Shown here: piece by piece, positions 34,712-42,539 of the stretch
How positions within the stretch are numbered: the stretch's first letter is position 1
Layout: each line of letters opens with the position of its first letter
Origin: Novosphingobium sp. PP1Y
GTDB taxonomy: Bacteria; Pseudomonadota; Alphaproteobacteria; Sphingomonadales; Sphingomonadaceae
NCBI RefSeq assembly: GCF_000253255.1
Contig: NC_015583.1
Span: forward strand, 124,001 to 188,000
Reading direction: 5' to 3'
Length of the DNA stretch: 64,000 nucleotides
Translations under genes and position numbers: made by a program
The notes under the pieces: generated by a model
Seen by the model: only the letters and a program-made list of their open reading frames with translations
Database searches by the model: none
Told to the model about the DNA's origin: nothing

Positions 34712-35554
34712 TCAGACAGCGATTGTTCCAGATGCCAGTGTCCGGGTATTGCCGCTTATCCAGACCTGCCCTTCCCCGTCGCGCTCCACCCCGATCCGCC
34801 CCTTGCGTCCCAGGGCAGTCCCTTGTGCAGCGGTGTAGGGCGCGTGGACCTGTCCACTGGCCAGCAGCCATTGCGCGAGGGAGGCATTGAGACTGCCGGT
34901 CACCGGATCTTCGATCAGGCCGCCAAACTTATCGCTGAAGATCGCGCGGACTTCGTACGCGACCGAGGCGCCCGGTGGATAGAAGCCGACAACACCGATA
35001 TCGATGCGCTTGCCGTGGGATCGTGCCGGTTTGAGCGCCAGTACATCATCTGCTGACGCCAGCATGACCGCAACCCAGCCCGGACCATTGTCCACCCACT
35101 GCGCGTCAACGATGGCGCTGCGGTCGACCCCCAGGACACCGGCAACCTCGGTCAGCGTAGCCTCGTCCACTTCGCCAGCTCGCACCGTGGGCGGGGCCGC
35201 AAAGGCCAGCGTGTCACCATCGCGGCGCAAGGCGACCAGGCCGGCACCACATTCCTGCACCACGATATCACTGGTCCTTGGCATACCGCCTGCCGTTAGC
35301 CAGGCATGGCACGTGCCAAGCGTCGGGTGGCCGGCAAATGGCAATTCGCGCTCCAGCGTGAAAATTCTGACCCGGTAGTCGGCCTGCTTGTTGGTCGGCG
35401 GAAGAAGGAACGTCGTCTCCGACAGGTTCAGCCAGCGCGTGATCTGTTGCATCTCGGCGGCATCGAGGGCGTAATCGCTAGTGACTACGGCAAGCGGGTT
35501 GCCGGTAAATGGCTCTTGGCCAAACACGTCGATAAGCTGGAAACTGGCGGTCAT
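34712..35554 (-). CDS. PhzF family protein
   Basis: A 280-residue PhzF/diaminopimelate-epimerase-fold protein. FQLIDVFGQEPFTGNPLAVV opens the first half, ELPFAGHPTLGT is the signature, and FGGLIEDPVTGSLNASLAQWLL marks the second half. PhzF relatives isomerise small metabolites, and most have unknown substrates. ATG 35554 overlaps the stop of the DMT transporter gene (ATGA), so both belong to one operon. The group is read divergently from a MocR-type regulator. Confidence 0.88.
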   Translation of the reverse strand: MTASFQLIDVFGQEPFTGNPLAVVTSDYALDAAEMQQITRWLNLSETTFLLPPTNKQADYRVRIFTLERELPFAGHPTLGTCHAWLTAGGMPRTSDIVVQECGAGLVALRRDGDTLAFAAPPTVRAGEVDEATLTEVAGVLGVDRSAIVDAQWVDNGPGWVAVMLASADDVLALKPARSHGKRIDIGVVGFYPPGASVAYEVRAIFSDKFGGLIEDPVTGSLNASLAQWLLASGQVHAPYTAAQGTALGRKGRIGVERDGEGQVWISGNTRTLASGTIAV

Positions 35555-36429
35555 GACTGGGTACTCCGTATCGAGAGGTGCCGTGCGCCGATGACGCAAG
35601 CAAGAACAGCAAGCATGGCTACGACCATACCCGGCGCGATCCGTTCACGCAGTAAGACCGCGACAAGCGCCAGCGCGGCAAAAGGCTGGAGAAGCTGCAT
35701 TTGTCCCACCGCAGCGATCCCGCCCAGCGCCAGCCCGCGATACCAGCACATGAAGCCGATCAGCATGCTGAACAGCGTGACATAGCCCAGCCCCAGCCAA
35801 GCCGCCGTGCCGACCATAGTCCAGTCTGGCACCCGCGTTATCGCAACCGCGACAAGCGATACGGGGAGTGTCAGGACCAGCGCCCAGCAGATCACTTGCC
35901 ACCCACCCAAACGGCGCGACAGCACACCTCCTTCGGCATAGCCCAGCCCGCAGATGGCTATGGCGGCCAGCATCAGGCCATCGCCCAAGAGGTTGGCGCC
36001 CGGCTGCAAGATCAGCGCATAGCCTGCCACCACACCGCCGCCTGTCAGCGCCAACAGCCAGAAGCGTGGATCGGGCCTTTCACCTGCGCGCAGGACTCCG
36101 AAGCCAGCGGTGGCCAGTGGCAAGAGGCCCGTAAACAAGATGGAATGGGCCGTATCGATGTGGCGCAGTGCCAGCGCGGTCAACAATGGAAAGCCCACGA
36201 TCACGCCAAGCGACACCACGGCCAGCGGCGCATAATCTCGCCGCGCAGGCCAAGGCTGGCGCAGCCCGATCAGCAGGGCAAGGCCGATCACCCCGGCAAT
36301 TGCAGCGCGGGCCGCTGTCAGAAACCACGGGTCAATGCTGATGACAGCAAGTCGCGTTGCCGGAAGCGACCCGCTGAAGATCAGTATGCCCAATGCCCCC
36401 CATATCCATCCTTCGCTCGTCCGGTTCAT
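35551..36429 (-). CDS. DMT superfamily (EamA) transporter
   Basis: A 292-residue inner-membrane protein with ten predicted helices in two EamA repeats (WGALGILIFSGSLPATRLAV and LAAIAICGLGYAEGGVLSRRL). AAGG-type ribosome site AAAGGAG precedes ATG 36429. The large open frame to 36840 runs over the divergent regulator and is not used. It probably exports a metabolite or amino acid. The operon with PhzF and the divergent MocR regulator resembles known regulator-exporter pairs. Confidence 0.87.
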   Translation of the reverse strand: MNRTSEGWIWGALGILIFSGSLPATRLAVISIDPWFLTAARAAIAGVIGLALLIGLRQPWPARRDYAPLAVVSLGVIVGFPLLTALALRHIDTAHSILFTGLLPLATAGFGVLRAGERPDPRFWLLALTGGGVVAGYALILQPGANLLGDGLMLAAIAICGLGYAEGGVLSRRLGGWQVICWALVLTLPVSLVAVAITRVPDWTMVGTAAWLGLGYVTLFSMLIGFMCWYRGLALGGIAAVGQMQLLQPFAALALVAVLLRERIAPGMVVAMLAVLACVIGARHLSIRSTQS

Positions 36430-36496
36430 TCTCTGCTCCTTTGTCACAGCCTGTTGACGCCGGAACGCAGCTGGGCAACAGAGACAGTCCGGTAAG

Positions 36497-36533
36497 GTTT
36501 GACCAAACTGTACTGCATAACCTGACGGTACAG
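36497..36533. promoter_or_regulatory. Tandem inverted repeats in the MocR/transporter promoter
   Basis: GTTTG (36497-36501) and CAAAC (36504-36508) form one palindrome. CTGTAC (36508-36513) and GTACAG (36528-36533) form a second, spaced one. Both lie in the 122-bp divergent promoter, ending about 19 bp before the regulator ATG. MocR proteins usually bind such repeats in this position. The two may be alternative half-site pairings of one dimer site. Confidence 0.5.
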
Positions 36534-36551
36534 CTTCTTGCGGAGTCCTTG

Positions 36552-37985
36552 ATGGAACACCACCCAACGCTGGTTTCGCGCGTGATGGCCGACGTGCGCC
36601 GACGCATAACGGCACGCAGTCTGGGCCCGGGGGCGAAATTACCCTCGATAAGGCAAATGGCGGAGGCCTCGGGCGTATCGAAATCCACCGTGGTCGAAGC
36701 CTATGAGCGACTGGTCGCCGAGGGGGCAATCGTATCCAGGCGCGGATCGGGGTTTTTCGTGACCTCGCACTCTGAACCGCTGTCACTAGCCGATATTGCC
36801 CCCCGGCTTGACCGCGCCATCGATCCGTTCTGGGTGTCACGCCAGTCGCTGGAAAGCGGGGCGCAGATGCTCAAGCCCGGCTGCGGCTGGCTACCGCCGG
36901 ACTGGCTGCCACAGGACGATGTCCGGCGCGCCTTGCGGGCGCTGGCGCGTGACAATCAAGCCAGCCTGTCGGATTATGGCACCCCGCTCGGCCTGCCAGC
37001 GCTTCGGCAATTGTTGGCCCGGCGGATGGCAGAGCGGGGCATCGATTCAGCGCCCGATCAGATACTGCTGACCGAAAGTGGCACCCAGGCGATTGACCTG
37101 CTGTGCCGATTGCTGATCAACCCGGGCGATACGGTGCTGGTCGATGATCCGTGCTATTTCAATTTCCACGCCCTGCTGCACGCCCATCGCGCCAACATTG
37201 TCAGCGTGCCGATGACGCCGGAAGGAATCGATATCGCTGCATTCGAGCAGGCACTGATCGGCCATGCGCCCAAGCTCTACATCACCAATTCCGGCGTGCA
37301 TAACCCGACCGGGGCAAGTCCCAGTCTGCAAACTGCACACCGACTGCTGAAACTGGCCGACGCCCATGACCTGACAATCATCGAGGATGACATCTTCGCC
37401 GATTTCGAAGACGAGCCCGCTCCGCGTCTTGCCGCTCTGGATGGTTTGGAGCGAGTGATCCACATTGGCAGCTTTTCCAAGACGCTGTCAGCATCGGTCC
37501 GCTGCGGCTATATTGCCATCCGCCGGGATTGGCTCGACCGATTGGTGGATCTGTCGATCGCCATCTCGTTCGGAGCGAGCCGGTTATCGAGCGAGGTCGT
37601 GCTGCGCGTCTTGCAGGATGGGGGCTACAGACGGCATCTCCAGAGCTTGCGCGGCCGCCTCGGGCGGGCACGCACCGATGTCACTGCGCGGTTGAACGAC
37701 ATGGGCATTGAGCCATGGCTGAAGCCGAGAGCGGGAATTTTTCTCTGGTGCCAGTTACCTGAAGGCATCGACGCCGCCGAGCTTGCCCGGGCGGGACTCG
37801 AGCGCGGCATTCTGCTGGCGCCGGGCAATGTATTCAGCCTGTCGCGCACCGCCGGGCGTTACATGCGCGTCAATGTCGCACAGACAGGTGATCCCGAGAT
37901 CTTCGACTGGTTACGCGCGGCGACCATGCCCAGCGATCGACGCCCGGCACAATCGCCCCCGCACACCACTCAACTCGCGACATGA
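36552..37985 (+). CDS. MocR-type regulator (GntR helix-turn-helix plus aminotransferase domain)
   Basis: A 477-residue fusion. Residues ~10-75 are a GntR winged helix (LPSIRQMAEASGVSKSTVVEAYERLVAEGAIVSRRGSGFFV). The rest is a fold-type I aminotransferase domain with a PLP lysine in IGSFSKTLSASVRCGYI and the family block NPTGAS. Such proteins sense PLP plus an amino-acid-like effector. ATG 36552 is used, because the longer frame to 36393 overlaps the transporter start. It probably controls the PhzF/DMT operon and itself. Confidence 0.9.
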   Translation: MEHHPTLVSRVMADVRRRITARSLGPGAKLPSIRQMAEASGVSKSTVVEAYERLVAEGAIVSRRGSGFFVTSHSEPLSLADIAPRLDRAIDPFWVSRQSLESGAQMLKPGCGWLPPDWLPQDDVRRALRALARDNQASLSDYGTPLGLPALRQLLARRMAERGIDSAPDQILLTESGTQAIDLLCRLLINPGDTVLVDDPCYFNFHALLHAHRANIVSVPMTPEGIDIAAFEQALIGHAPKLYITNSGVHNPTGASPSLQTAHRLLKLADAHDLTIIEDDIFADFEDEPAPRLAALDGLERVIHIGSFSKTLSASVRCGYIAIRRDWLDRLVDLSIAISFGASRLSSEVVLRVLQDGGYRRHLQSLRGRLGRARTDVTARLNDMGIEPWLKPRAGIFLWCQLPEGIDAAELARAGLERGILLAPGNVFSLSRTAGRYMRVNVAQTGDPEIFDWLRAATMPSDRRPAQSPPHTTQLAT

Positions 37986-38129
37986 AGGCGGGTCAGATCG
38001 CTCGACAGGATGCACAGCAGGCACGAGTGCGAAGCTCGCAATGCCTTAGTTCACTGCACTCTATCCCCAAGTCCTCATCGACATCTTACTGACCGACACG
38101 CTCGTCGATGTGGCGGCGGCGGTGCGAGC

Positions 38130-38183
38130 GTCCCCGCGCGCATCCGCGCCTTCGTGGATTTCCTCGCTGCGCATCTCAGCTGA
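38130..38183 (+). pseudogene. C-terminal remnant of a LysR-type regulator gene
   Basis: The frame reads VPARIRAFVDFLAAHLS then TGA at 38181-38183. This is the standard C-terminal helix of LysR substrate-binding domains. Upstream in another frame is only vaguely similar text (LIDILLTDTLVDV at about 38073), so the body of the gene is gone. It sits in a 333-base gap (37986-38318) with no other gene; the rest of that gap holds only the leader of the next gene. Confidence 0.6.
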
Positions 38184-38318
38184 TCGAAGCGACATGGCAC
38201 GGCCCCTGCAACGTAAGGAGTGCATGCCCGGTCGCACATAAATTGGGCACAGCGCGCGATTTTCTGTAAAGGGCCCTCTTTCCCCGGCGACCAACGACGA
38301 AAGAGAGAGACAGATTTG

Positions 38319-38684
38319 ATGCGAGGATTCAAGGAACCGAGCTTTAATGAGCGGGTGGCTGCCGCAAACAGCGCCAAGGCCAAGGCCCTGGAAATGCTGA
38401 AGAACAAGCCCAAGCCCAGCGCGGCCGAACTCGCCGAGCGTGCCGAGCGCCGACGCGCCAAGGAAGCCGCCCAAGCGGAAATGCGCGCGGCCGCCAAAGC
38501 GGCTCGCGAAGCCGAGAAGGCCGCGAAGGAGCAGGCGGAACGCGACGCTGCCGAAGCCGCGGCGGCCGCTGCCGAAGAGGCTCGTGCTGCCGCTGCAGCT
38601 GCCCGGCCGAAGGTGCCGACCGCCGAAGAACTCAAGGCTGCACGCGACGCCCGTTATGCAGCCCGCAAAGCGCGCAAGCGATAG
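38319..38684 (+). CDS. DUF6481 family protein, Ala/Lys/Glu-rich coiled coil
   Basis: A 121-residue protein beginning MRGFKEPSFNERVAAANSAKAKALEMLKNKPKP, the conserved start of DUF6481 proteins of sphingomonads. Residues ~35-95 are a charged, alanine-rich helix with coiled-coil character, and the end is basic (DARYAARKARKR). This may bind nucleic acid or ribosomes; function unknown. ATG 38319 is used rather than 38220, because the family begins here. Its repetitive codons create a long false frame on the other strand. A 38-bp palindrome follows 9 bp after the stop. Confidence 0.82.
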   Translation: MRGFKEPSFNERVAAANSAKAKALEMLKNKPKPSAAELAERAERRRAKEAAQAEMRAAAKAAREAEKAAKEQAERDAAEAAAAAAEEARAAAAAARPKVPTAEELKAARDARYAARKARKR

Positions 38685-38693
38685 GATAGGGAC

Positions 38694-38731
38694 CCGGTGA
38701 CCCGGCACCTGCGCAGGTGCCGGGTCACCGG
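38694..38731. terminator. 38-bp perfect palindrome, probable terminator
   Basis: CCGGTGACCCGGCACCTGC (38694-38712) is followed at once by its exact reverse complement (38713-38731), giving a 19-bp stem with no spacer. In RNA the centre must open to a small loop. It begins 9 bp after the DUF6481 stop, as a terminator would, but no U-tract follows on either strand. It could also be a repetitive extragenic or protein-binding element. Confidence 0.65.
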
Positions 38732-38790
38732 AGAGCGGTTGCGAAGTCGCTGGCCGAGAAGCCCGCATTGCCTCTACCGCAAGACGAGCT

Positions 38791-39042
38791 ATGATCCCCC
38801 AGATGCAAGATCGACAGGATCATTTCGCCTACTGTGTCCAACTGTTTGGTGGCACGACGGCTTTTTCGCGGCGGCTCAGGATCGATGAGCGAGCCATCCG
38901 GCGGTTCATCAATGGGGAACGCCCCATCAGCGACGGTCTGCTTCGGGATACCGCAAAGGCATTGCGCGACCTCGCCTCAGAAGCCGGCGCGGCCGCAGAA
39001 ACAATCTCCGCCGGTTTGACATCCCAACCAAGCGATCAGTGA
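38791..39042 (+). CDS. Small helix-turn-helix-like protein
   Basis: An 83-residue frame. The central part HFAYCVQLFGGTTAFSRRLRIDERAIRRFINGERPISDGLLRDTAKALRDL resembles Cro/C1-type DNA-binding domains of phage- or plasmid-type regulators. The tail is rich in Ala and Ser. ATG 38803 (MQDRQD) is an alternative start, and neither has a clear ribosome site. It stands alone between the DUF6481 gene and a convergent small gene. Its role is unknown. Confidence 0.6.
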   Translation: MIPQMQDRQDHFAYCVQLFGGTTAFSRRLRIDERAIRRFINGERPISDGLLRDTAKALRDLASEAGAAAETISAGLTSQPSDQ

Positions 39043-39102
39043 CCGGCGACGCCCAAACCTTCCATCGCACCTTGTAGGTGGGCGCGCGTAGCGGCTGGAT
39101 AT

Positions 39103-39348
39103 TTACCCGCCGCCCGCGCTGTCTTTCATTTCCACATAAGCCTTCTCTCGTGCGTCCGGCAGCAATGACAGAAGGTAGCGGCTTGCCTGCTTGTAAGTCA
39201 GAAACGACTGGCCATCGACGATGATGGGGACCGTGCGGCCGTTGTAGATCCTGCGCAGCAATCGCCGCTGCGGCCTACCCAGTGACTGATCGCATTCTTC
39301 GGTGATGGCGGTGTCCTGCCCTGGAGAGTTTCTGTTCGCTGTTACCAT
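39103..39348 (-). CDS. Hypothetical protein (81 aa)
   Basis: The frame includes RPQRRLLRRIYNGRTVPIIVDGQSFLTYKQASRYLLSLLPDAREKAYVEMKD, which looks protein-like (balanced composition, amphipathic helices) but matches no family I recognise. There is no signal or membrane segment. The ribosome site before ATG 39348 is weak. Existence as a gene is likely but unproven. Confidence 0.45.
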   Translation of the reverse strand: MVTANRNSPGQDTAITEECDQSLGRPQRRLLRRIYNGRTVPIIVDGQSFLTYKQASRYLLSLLPDAREKAYVEMKDSAGGG

Positions 39349-39443
39349 GGCCGGTTCAGGTAGGCGAGCTTGCTTCGATCACGCCCCCGACATGTGGTGT
39401 AAGTTTTGACAGCAGCGCTGCTGGCTGGCCACGCGCTTTCCAT

Positions 39444-40106
39444 CTAGGCGGGGGCGCGGCAGGATGCCGGATCGCCCAGAAAGATGCCGACACAGCGTCG
39501 CGCATGGTCGCGCACCTGCCCGGGCGTAGGCAGCGGCAGGCCGACCAGCATGGCATTGTGCAGCGGCGACAGCGCCATGGCCACGAACAGCATCGTGCGT
39601 TCCAGTGCACCGTCCTCTTCCAGCCCGTGGCCGCGCAGGAAGACGGCGAGCGGCTCGATCATGTAATCGAGGTGTCCGCGCAGGATCGCTTCGCGCATTT
39701 CGGGAAATTCGCGGGCTTCGCCCGCCGCCAGAAGGCCCATGCCATAACTGTCGGCGCGCGACAGTTCGTCATGCAGGTCGAAGACATAGTGCTCCAGCCC
39801 AGATCGCAGATCACCACCCGCATCCGGAGCCAGCTTGGGAAACCTCTCAGCCCCGGCAATAACGCAGGCTTGGAACAGCGCCTGCTTGTCGGCGTGCCAA
39901 GCGTAGAGCGTGCGCTTGGTCACGCCGGCGGCCGCGGCCACTTCGTCCATGGTCGTCGCGCGATAGCCCTGCCGGACGAACATGCCGCGGGCCACGTCCA
40001 ACAGATAAGCCATGCGGCGCCGGGTGGTCTCGGCCGAGGGCCGGCCGCGCTGGCCTCCTGCCGGGACCTTAGCCTCTCCACTCAGATGGTCTTGTGGCGC
40101 GTTCAT
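39444..40106 (-). CDS. TetR family transcriptional regulator
   Basis: A 220-residue TetR protein. The helix-turn-helix is residues ~28-75 (RMAYLLDVARGMFVRQGYRATTMDEVAAAAGVTKRTLYAWHADKQALFQA), and the C-terminal domain is of the AefR-like type. ATG 40106 (MNAPQDHLS) is preferred; the frame upstream to 40235 crosses the operator. It is divergent from the six-gene operon beginning at 40223. The TATACT/AGTATA palindrome at 40156-40171 lies between them, so it is the likely repressor of the operon and of itself. Confidence 0.9.
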   Translation of the reverse strand: MNAPQDHLSGEAKVPAGGQRGRPSAETTRRRMAYLLDVARGMFVRQGYRATTMDEVAAAAGVTKRTLYAWHADKQALFQACVIAGAERFPKLAPDAGGDLRSGLEHYVFDLHDELSRADSYGMGLLAAGEAREFPEMREAILRGHLDYMIEPLAVFLRGHGLEEDGALERTMLFVAMALSPLHNAMLVGLPLPTPGQVRDHARRCVGIFLGDPASCRAPA

Positions 40107-40155
40107 CCGCTTTCTCTGCCGCGTTCGGCGCGCGGCGTAAATGGTGATTGCTAAA

Positions 40156-40171
40156 TATACTCGGCAGTATA
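40156..40171. promoter_or_regulatory. TetR operator candidate
   Basis: TATACT (40156-40161), spacer CGGC, and AGTATA (40166-40171) form a perfect palindrome in the 116-bp promoter between the tetR gene and the operon at 40223. The size and symmetry are typical for TetR-family sites. It probably overlaps the -35/-10 region of one or both promoters. Confidence 0.65.
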
Positions 40172-40222
40172 CCATAGCAAGAGACCGGCGAGTCAGAATG
40201 TCGGCAGATGGAGAGTTTGCCC

Positions 40223-41263
40223 ATGCTTCCCCCAACGATGTCCTTGGCCCGCGTGCACGGACCGGGTGACGTACGGCTCGATACGGTGCCCGTGCCTACC
40301 TGCAGCCCCGGCGAGGTATTGGTTCGCATCGCCGCCTGCGGCGTTTGCGGCAGCGATCTTGGCTATATCGCGCAAGGCGGGCTGGGCGGCGGAGAGCCGC
40401 TGACCGCGCCGCTGCCGCTCGGTCATGAATTTGCCGGAACGGTGGTAACGATCGGCCCCGGGGTGACCGGGATTGCGCCCGGTCTGCGCGTGGCGGTCAA
40501 CCCGGATCGCGCGTTCATCGGTGGCGGCGGACCAGACGGCGCGATGGCGCCCTATGTCCGCGTATCGGGCGCTGAACTGGGCGAAACGCTGTTCCCCCTG
40601 CCCGACCACCTGCCCTTTGACGAAGCCGCGCTGGCCGAGCCGCTCTCAGTCGCGTTGCACGGGTTGCGCGTGGCGCGGGTGAAAGCGCCGGACAAGGTAG
40701 CAATTCTGGGCGCAGGGCCGATCGGCCTGTGCGCGCTGGTCATGTTGACCCATCTGGGCCTGCGCGACGTGGCTATCTTCGACCGCGTGGACGAACGGCT
40801 CGACCGCGCACTCGCGCTAGGCGCAGGGCTTGCGATCAACGTGCGTGTCGAATCCCTGACCGATGCGCTTGCACGTTTCCATGGCGGCGGCAAACGCTTC
40901 GGCAGCCGCTATGTCGATACCGACATCTTCGTCGATTGCGCCGGCTCCGCGCCGGCACTCGCCGAAGCGCTGGCGGTGGCAAAATACCGCGCCCGCGTAA
41001 GCGTGATCGCGCTACATCACAAACCGCTACCGCTCGATCTGTGGCGCCTGATGGCCAACGAGATCACCCTGTCCGGCTCTATCGCAGATGCCCGCGCGGC
41101 CGAATTCGGCGAAGCCGTAGCGATGCTGGCGCAAGCACGGCAGGAGCTATCCCCGCTGATCAGCCATCGCATCGATTTCGCCGGCTTTCACGAAGCTCTT
41201 GCCACTGCCGCCGACGCTGCCCGCGCGGCCAAGGTAGTGCTCACCTTTCCGGAGGCTGCATGA
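40223..41263 (+). CDS. Medium-chain (Zn-type) dehydrogenase
   Basis: A 346-residue MDR dehydrogenase. CGVCGSD and LGHEFAG give the catalytic zinc ligands (Cys, His-Glu). VAILGAGPIGLCALVML is the NAD-binding fold. The usual four-cysteine structural zinc loop is replaced by NPDRAFIGGGGPDG, so that site is absent. ATG 40223 is chosen because GGAGAG lies 8 bases upstream. It oxidises an alcohol, probably a polyol or hydroxylated substrate. It is first in the six-gene operon, and its stop overlaps the next start (ATGA). Confidence 0.88.
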   Translation: MLPPTMSLARVHGPGDVRLDTVPVPTCSPGEVLVRIAACGVCGSDLGYIAQGGLGGGEPLTAPLPLGHEFAGTVVTIGPGVTGIAPGLRVAVNPDRAFIGGGGPDGAMAPYVRVSGAELGETLFPLPDHLPFDEAALAEPLSVALHGLRVARVKAPDKVAILGAGPIGLCALVMLTHLGLRDVAIFDRVDERLDRALALGAGLAINVRVESLTDALARFHGGGKRFGSRYVDTDIFVDCAGSAPALAEALAVAKYRARVSVIALHHKPLPLDLWRLMANEITLSGSIADARAAEFGEAVAMLAQARQELSPLISHRIDFAGFHEALATAADAARAAKVVLTFPEAA

Positions 41264-42537
41264 CCCGTTTGCCCGCCATGATCCGCATAGACGACATGGC
41301 CGATCCGGTACTCACCCCCGCGCTCGTCGCCGCGCGCCAGGGCCCGGACGACCTGCCCGATTTTCCCACCGCTGCCGCGATTCTGGACCTCGCCATGGCG
41401 CAGACCGGCCTCACTGATTTCGGCGCGGACACCGGCTTTCGCGAACGGCTGACGGTCATCCTGCAATCGCTTTACGAGGACCATGGCCTCAGTCGTGGCG
41501 GCAGGCTCAGCATTGTCGCTCAGGCGATTCGCGTAATGGCCAACCGGCTGCGGATCGAGGATCTCGTCAGGCGTCATCCCGAAATTACCGACGTGCCTGT
41601 CGAAAGGCCGATCTTCATCGCCGGGCTGCCGCGATCGGGCACCACTCACCTCGTCAACTGGCTGTCGCGCGATGACCGGCTCAATTCGCTGACGCTATGG
41701 GAAGCGGAAGAGCCGGTGCCCGCCGCCCCGGTCGCGCCGGGCGAAACCGACCCACGCATCCTGCGCTCGGCCGGGGTGTGGGCGGCCTTTGGCGCGATGC
41801 TTCCGCACATGTCGGCCATGCATGAAATGGCCGCCAACGACATCCACGAGGACAACGAACTGATGTTCATGGACCTCAACTGCTACAACTGGGAATTCCA
41901 GGCCAGGTTACCCCGCTGGATCGACCACTACCTCGCGCACGACCGCACCGAATCCTATGCCTATGAAAAGAAAGTACTTCAGGTCATCGCCTGGCATCGC
42001 GGGGGGCAGCCCGGCCAGCCCGGTCGCCGCCGCTGGCTGCTGAAATCGCCGCAGCACATGGAAAACCTGTCCGCCATCAGGGCGGTGTTTCCCGACGCCA
42101 CGATGGTCATCACCCACCGCGATCCGGTGAACGTGCTGCGCTCGCTCACAACCATGCTCGGCTACTCAGACCGCATCCGGCGCGAAAGCATCGATCCTCC
42201 CGCGCTGGCGCGGCTGTGGGCAGACCGCATCGAACGCCTCCTGCGTGCCTGTGTGGCACAGCGCAAAAGCTGGGGACCGGCCCAGTCGCTGGACGTTCCG
42301 TTCCACGACTACATGGCCGACCAGCAGGGCATGGCTCGCCGCATCTATGCACTGGCCGGCCTGGACCTGCCGGCCGAAACCGAGGCGCGGCTGACGAGCT
42401 ACCTCTCCGAGAACCCGCGCCATGCCCACGGAAAGGTTCACTACGATCTCGAAGGCGTGTTCGGCATGGACGAGGCTGCGCTGCGCCAGCGCTTCGCCTT
42501 TTACTACGACCGCTTTCCGGTCCGACAGGAGAACTGA
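41260..42537 (+). CDS. Sulfotransferase family protein
   Basis: A 425-residue protein. The PAPS 5'-phosphate loop is PIFIAGLPRSGTTHLVNWLS (residues ~117-136), and the 3'-phosphate motif is TMVITHRDPVNVLRS. LLKSPQHMENL and the C-terminal YYDRFPV region match the bacterial sulfotransferase family common in sphingomonads and mycobacteria. It would move sulfate from PAPS to a hydroxyl, although many members have unknown activity. ATG 41260 overlaps the dehydrogenase stop. The open frame further upstream lies over that gene and is not used. A sulfotransferase inside a catabolic operon is unusual. Confidence 0.87.
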   Translation: MTRLPAMIRIDDMADPVLTPALVAARQGPDDLPDFPTAAAILDLAMAQTGLTDFGADTGFRERLTVILQSLYEDHGLSRGGRLSIVAQAIRVMANRLRIEDLVRRHPEITDVPVERPIFIAGLPRSGTTHLVNWLSRDDRLNSLTLWEAEEPVPAAPVAPGETDPRILRSAGVWAAFGAMLPHMSAMHEMAANDIHEDNELMFMDLNCYNWEFQARLPRWIDHYLAHDRTESYAYEKKVLQVIAWHRGGQPGQPGRRRWLLKSPQHMENLSAIRAVFPDATMVITHRDPVNVLRSLTTMLGYSDRIRRESIDPPALARLWADRIERLLRACVAQRKSWGPAQSLDVPFHDYMADQQGMARRIYALAGLDLPAETEARLTSYLSENPRHAHGKVHYDLEGVFGMDEAALRQRFAFYYDRFPVRQEN

Positions 42538-42539
42538 TC

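Noticed and set aside
38061..38768. 235-codon minus-strand frame opposite the DUF6481 gene
   Set aside because: It is the low-complexity mirror (Ala/Gly/Ser/Leu/Phe-rich) of the alanine-rich repeat codons of the plus-strand gene, and also crosses a palindrome.
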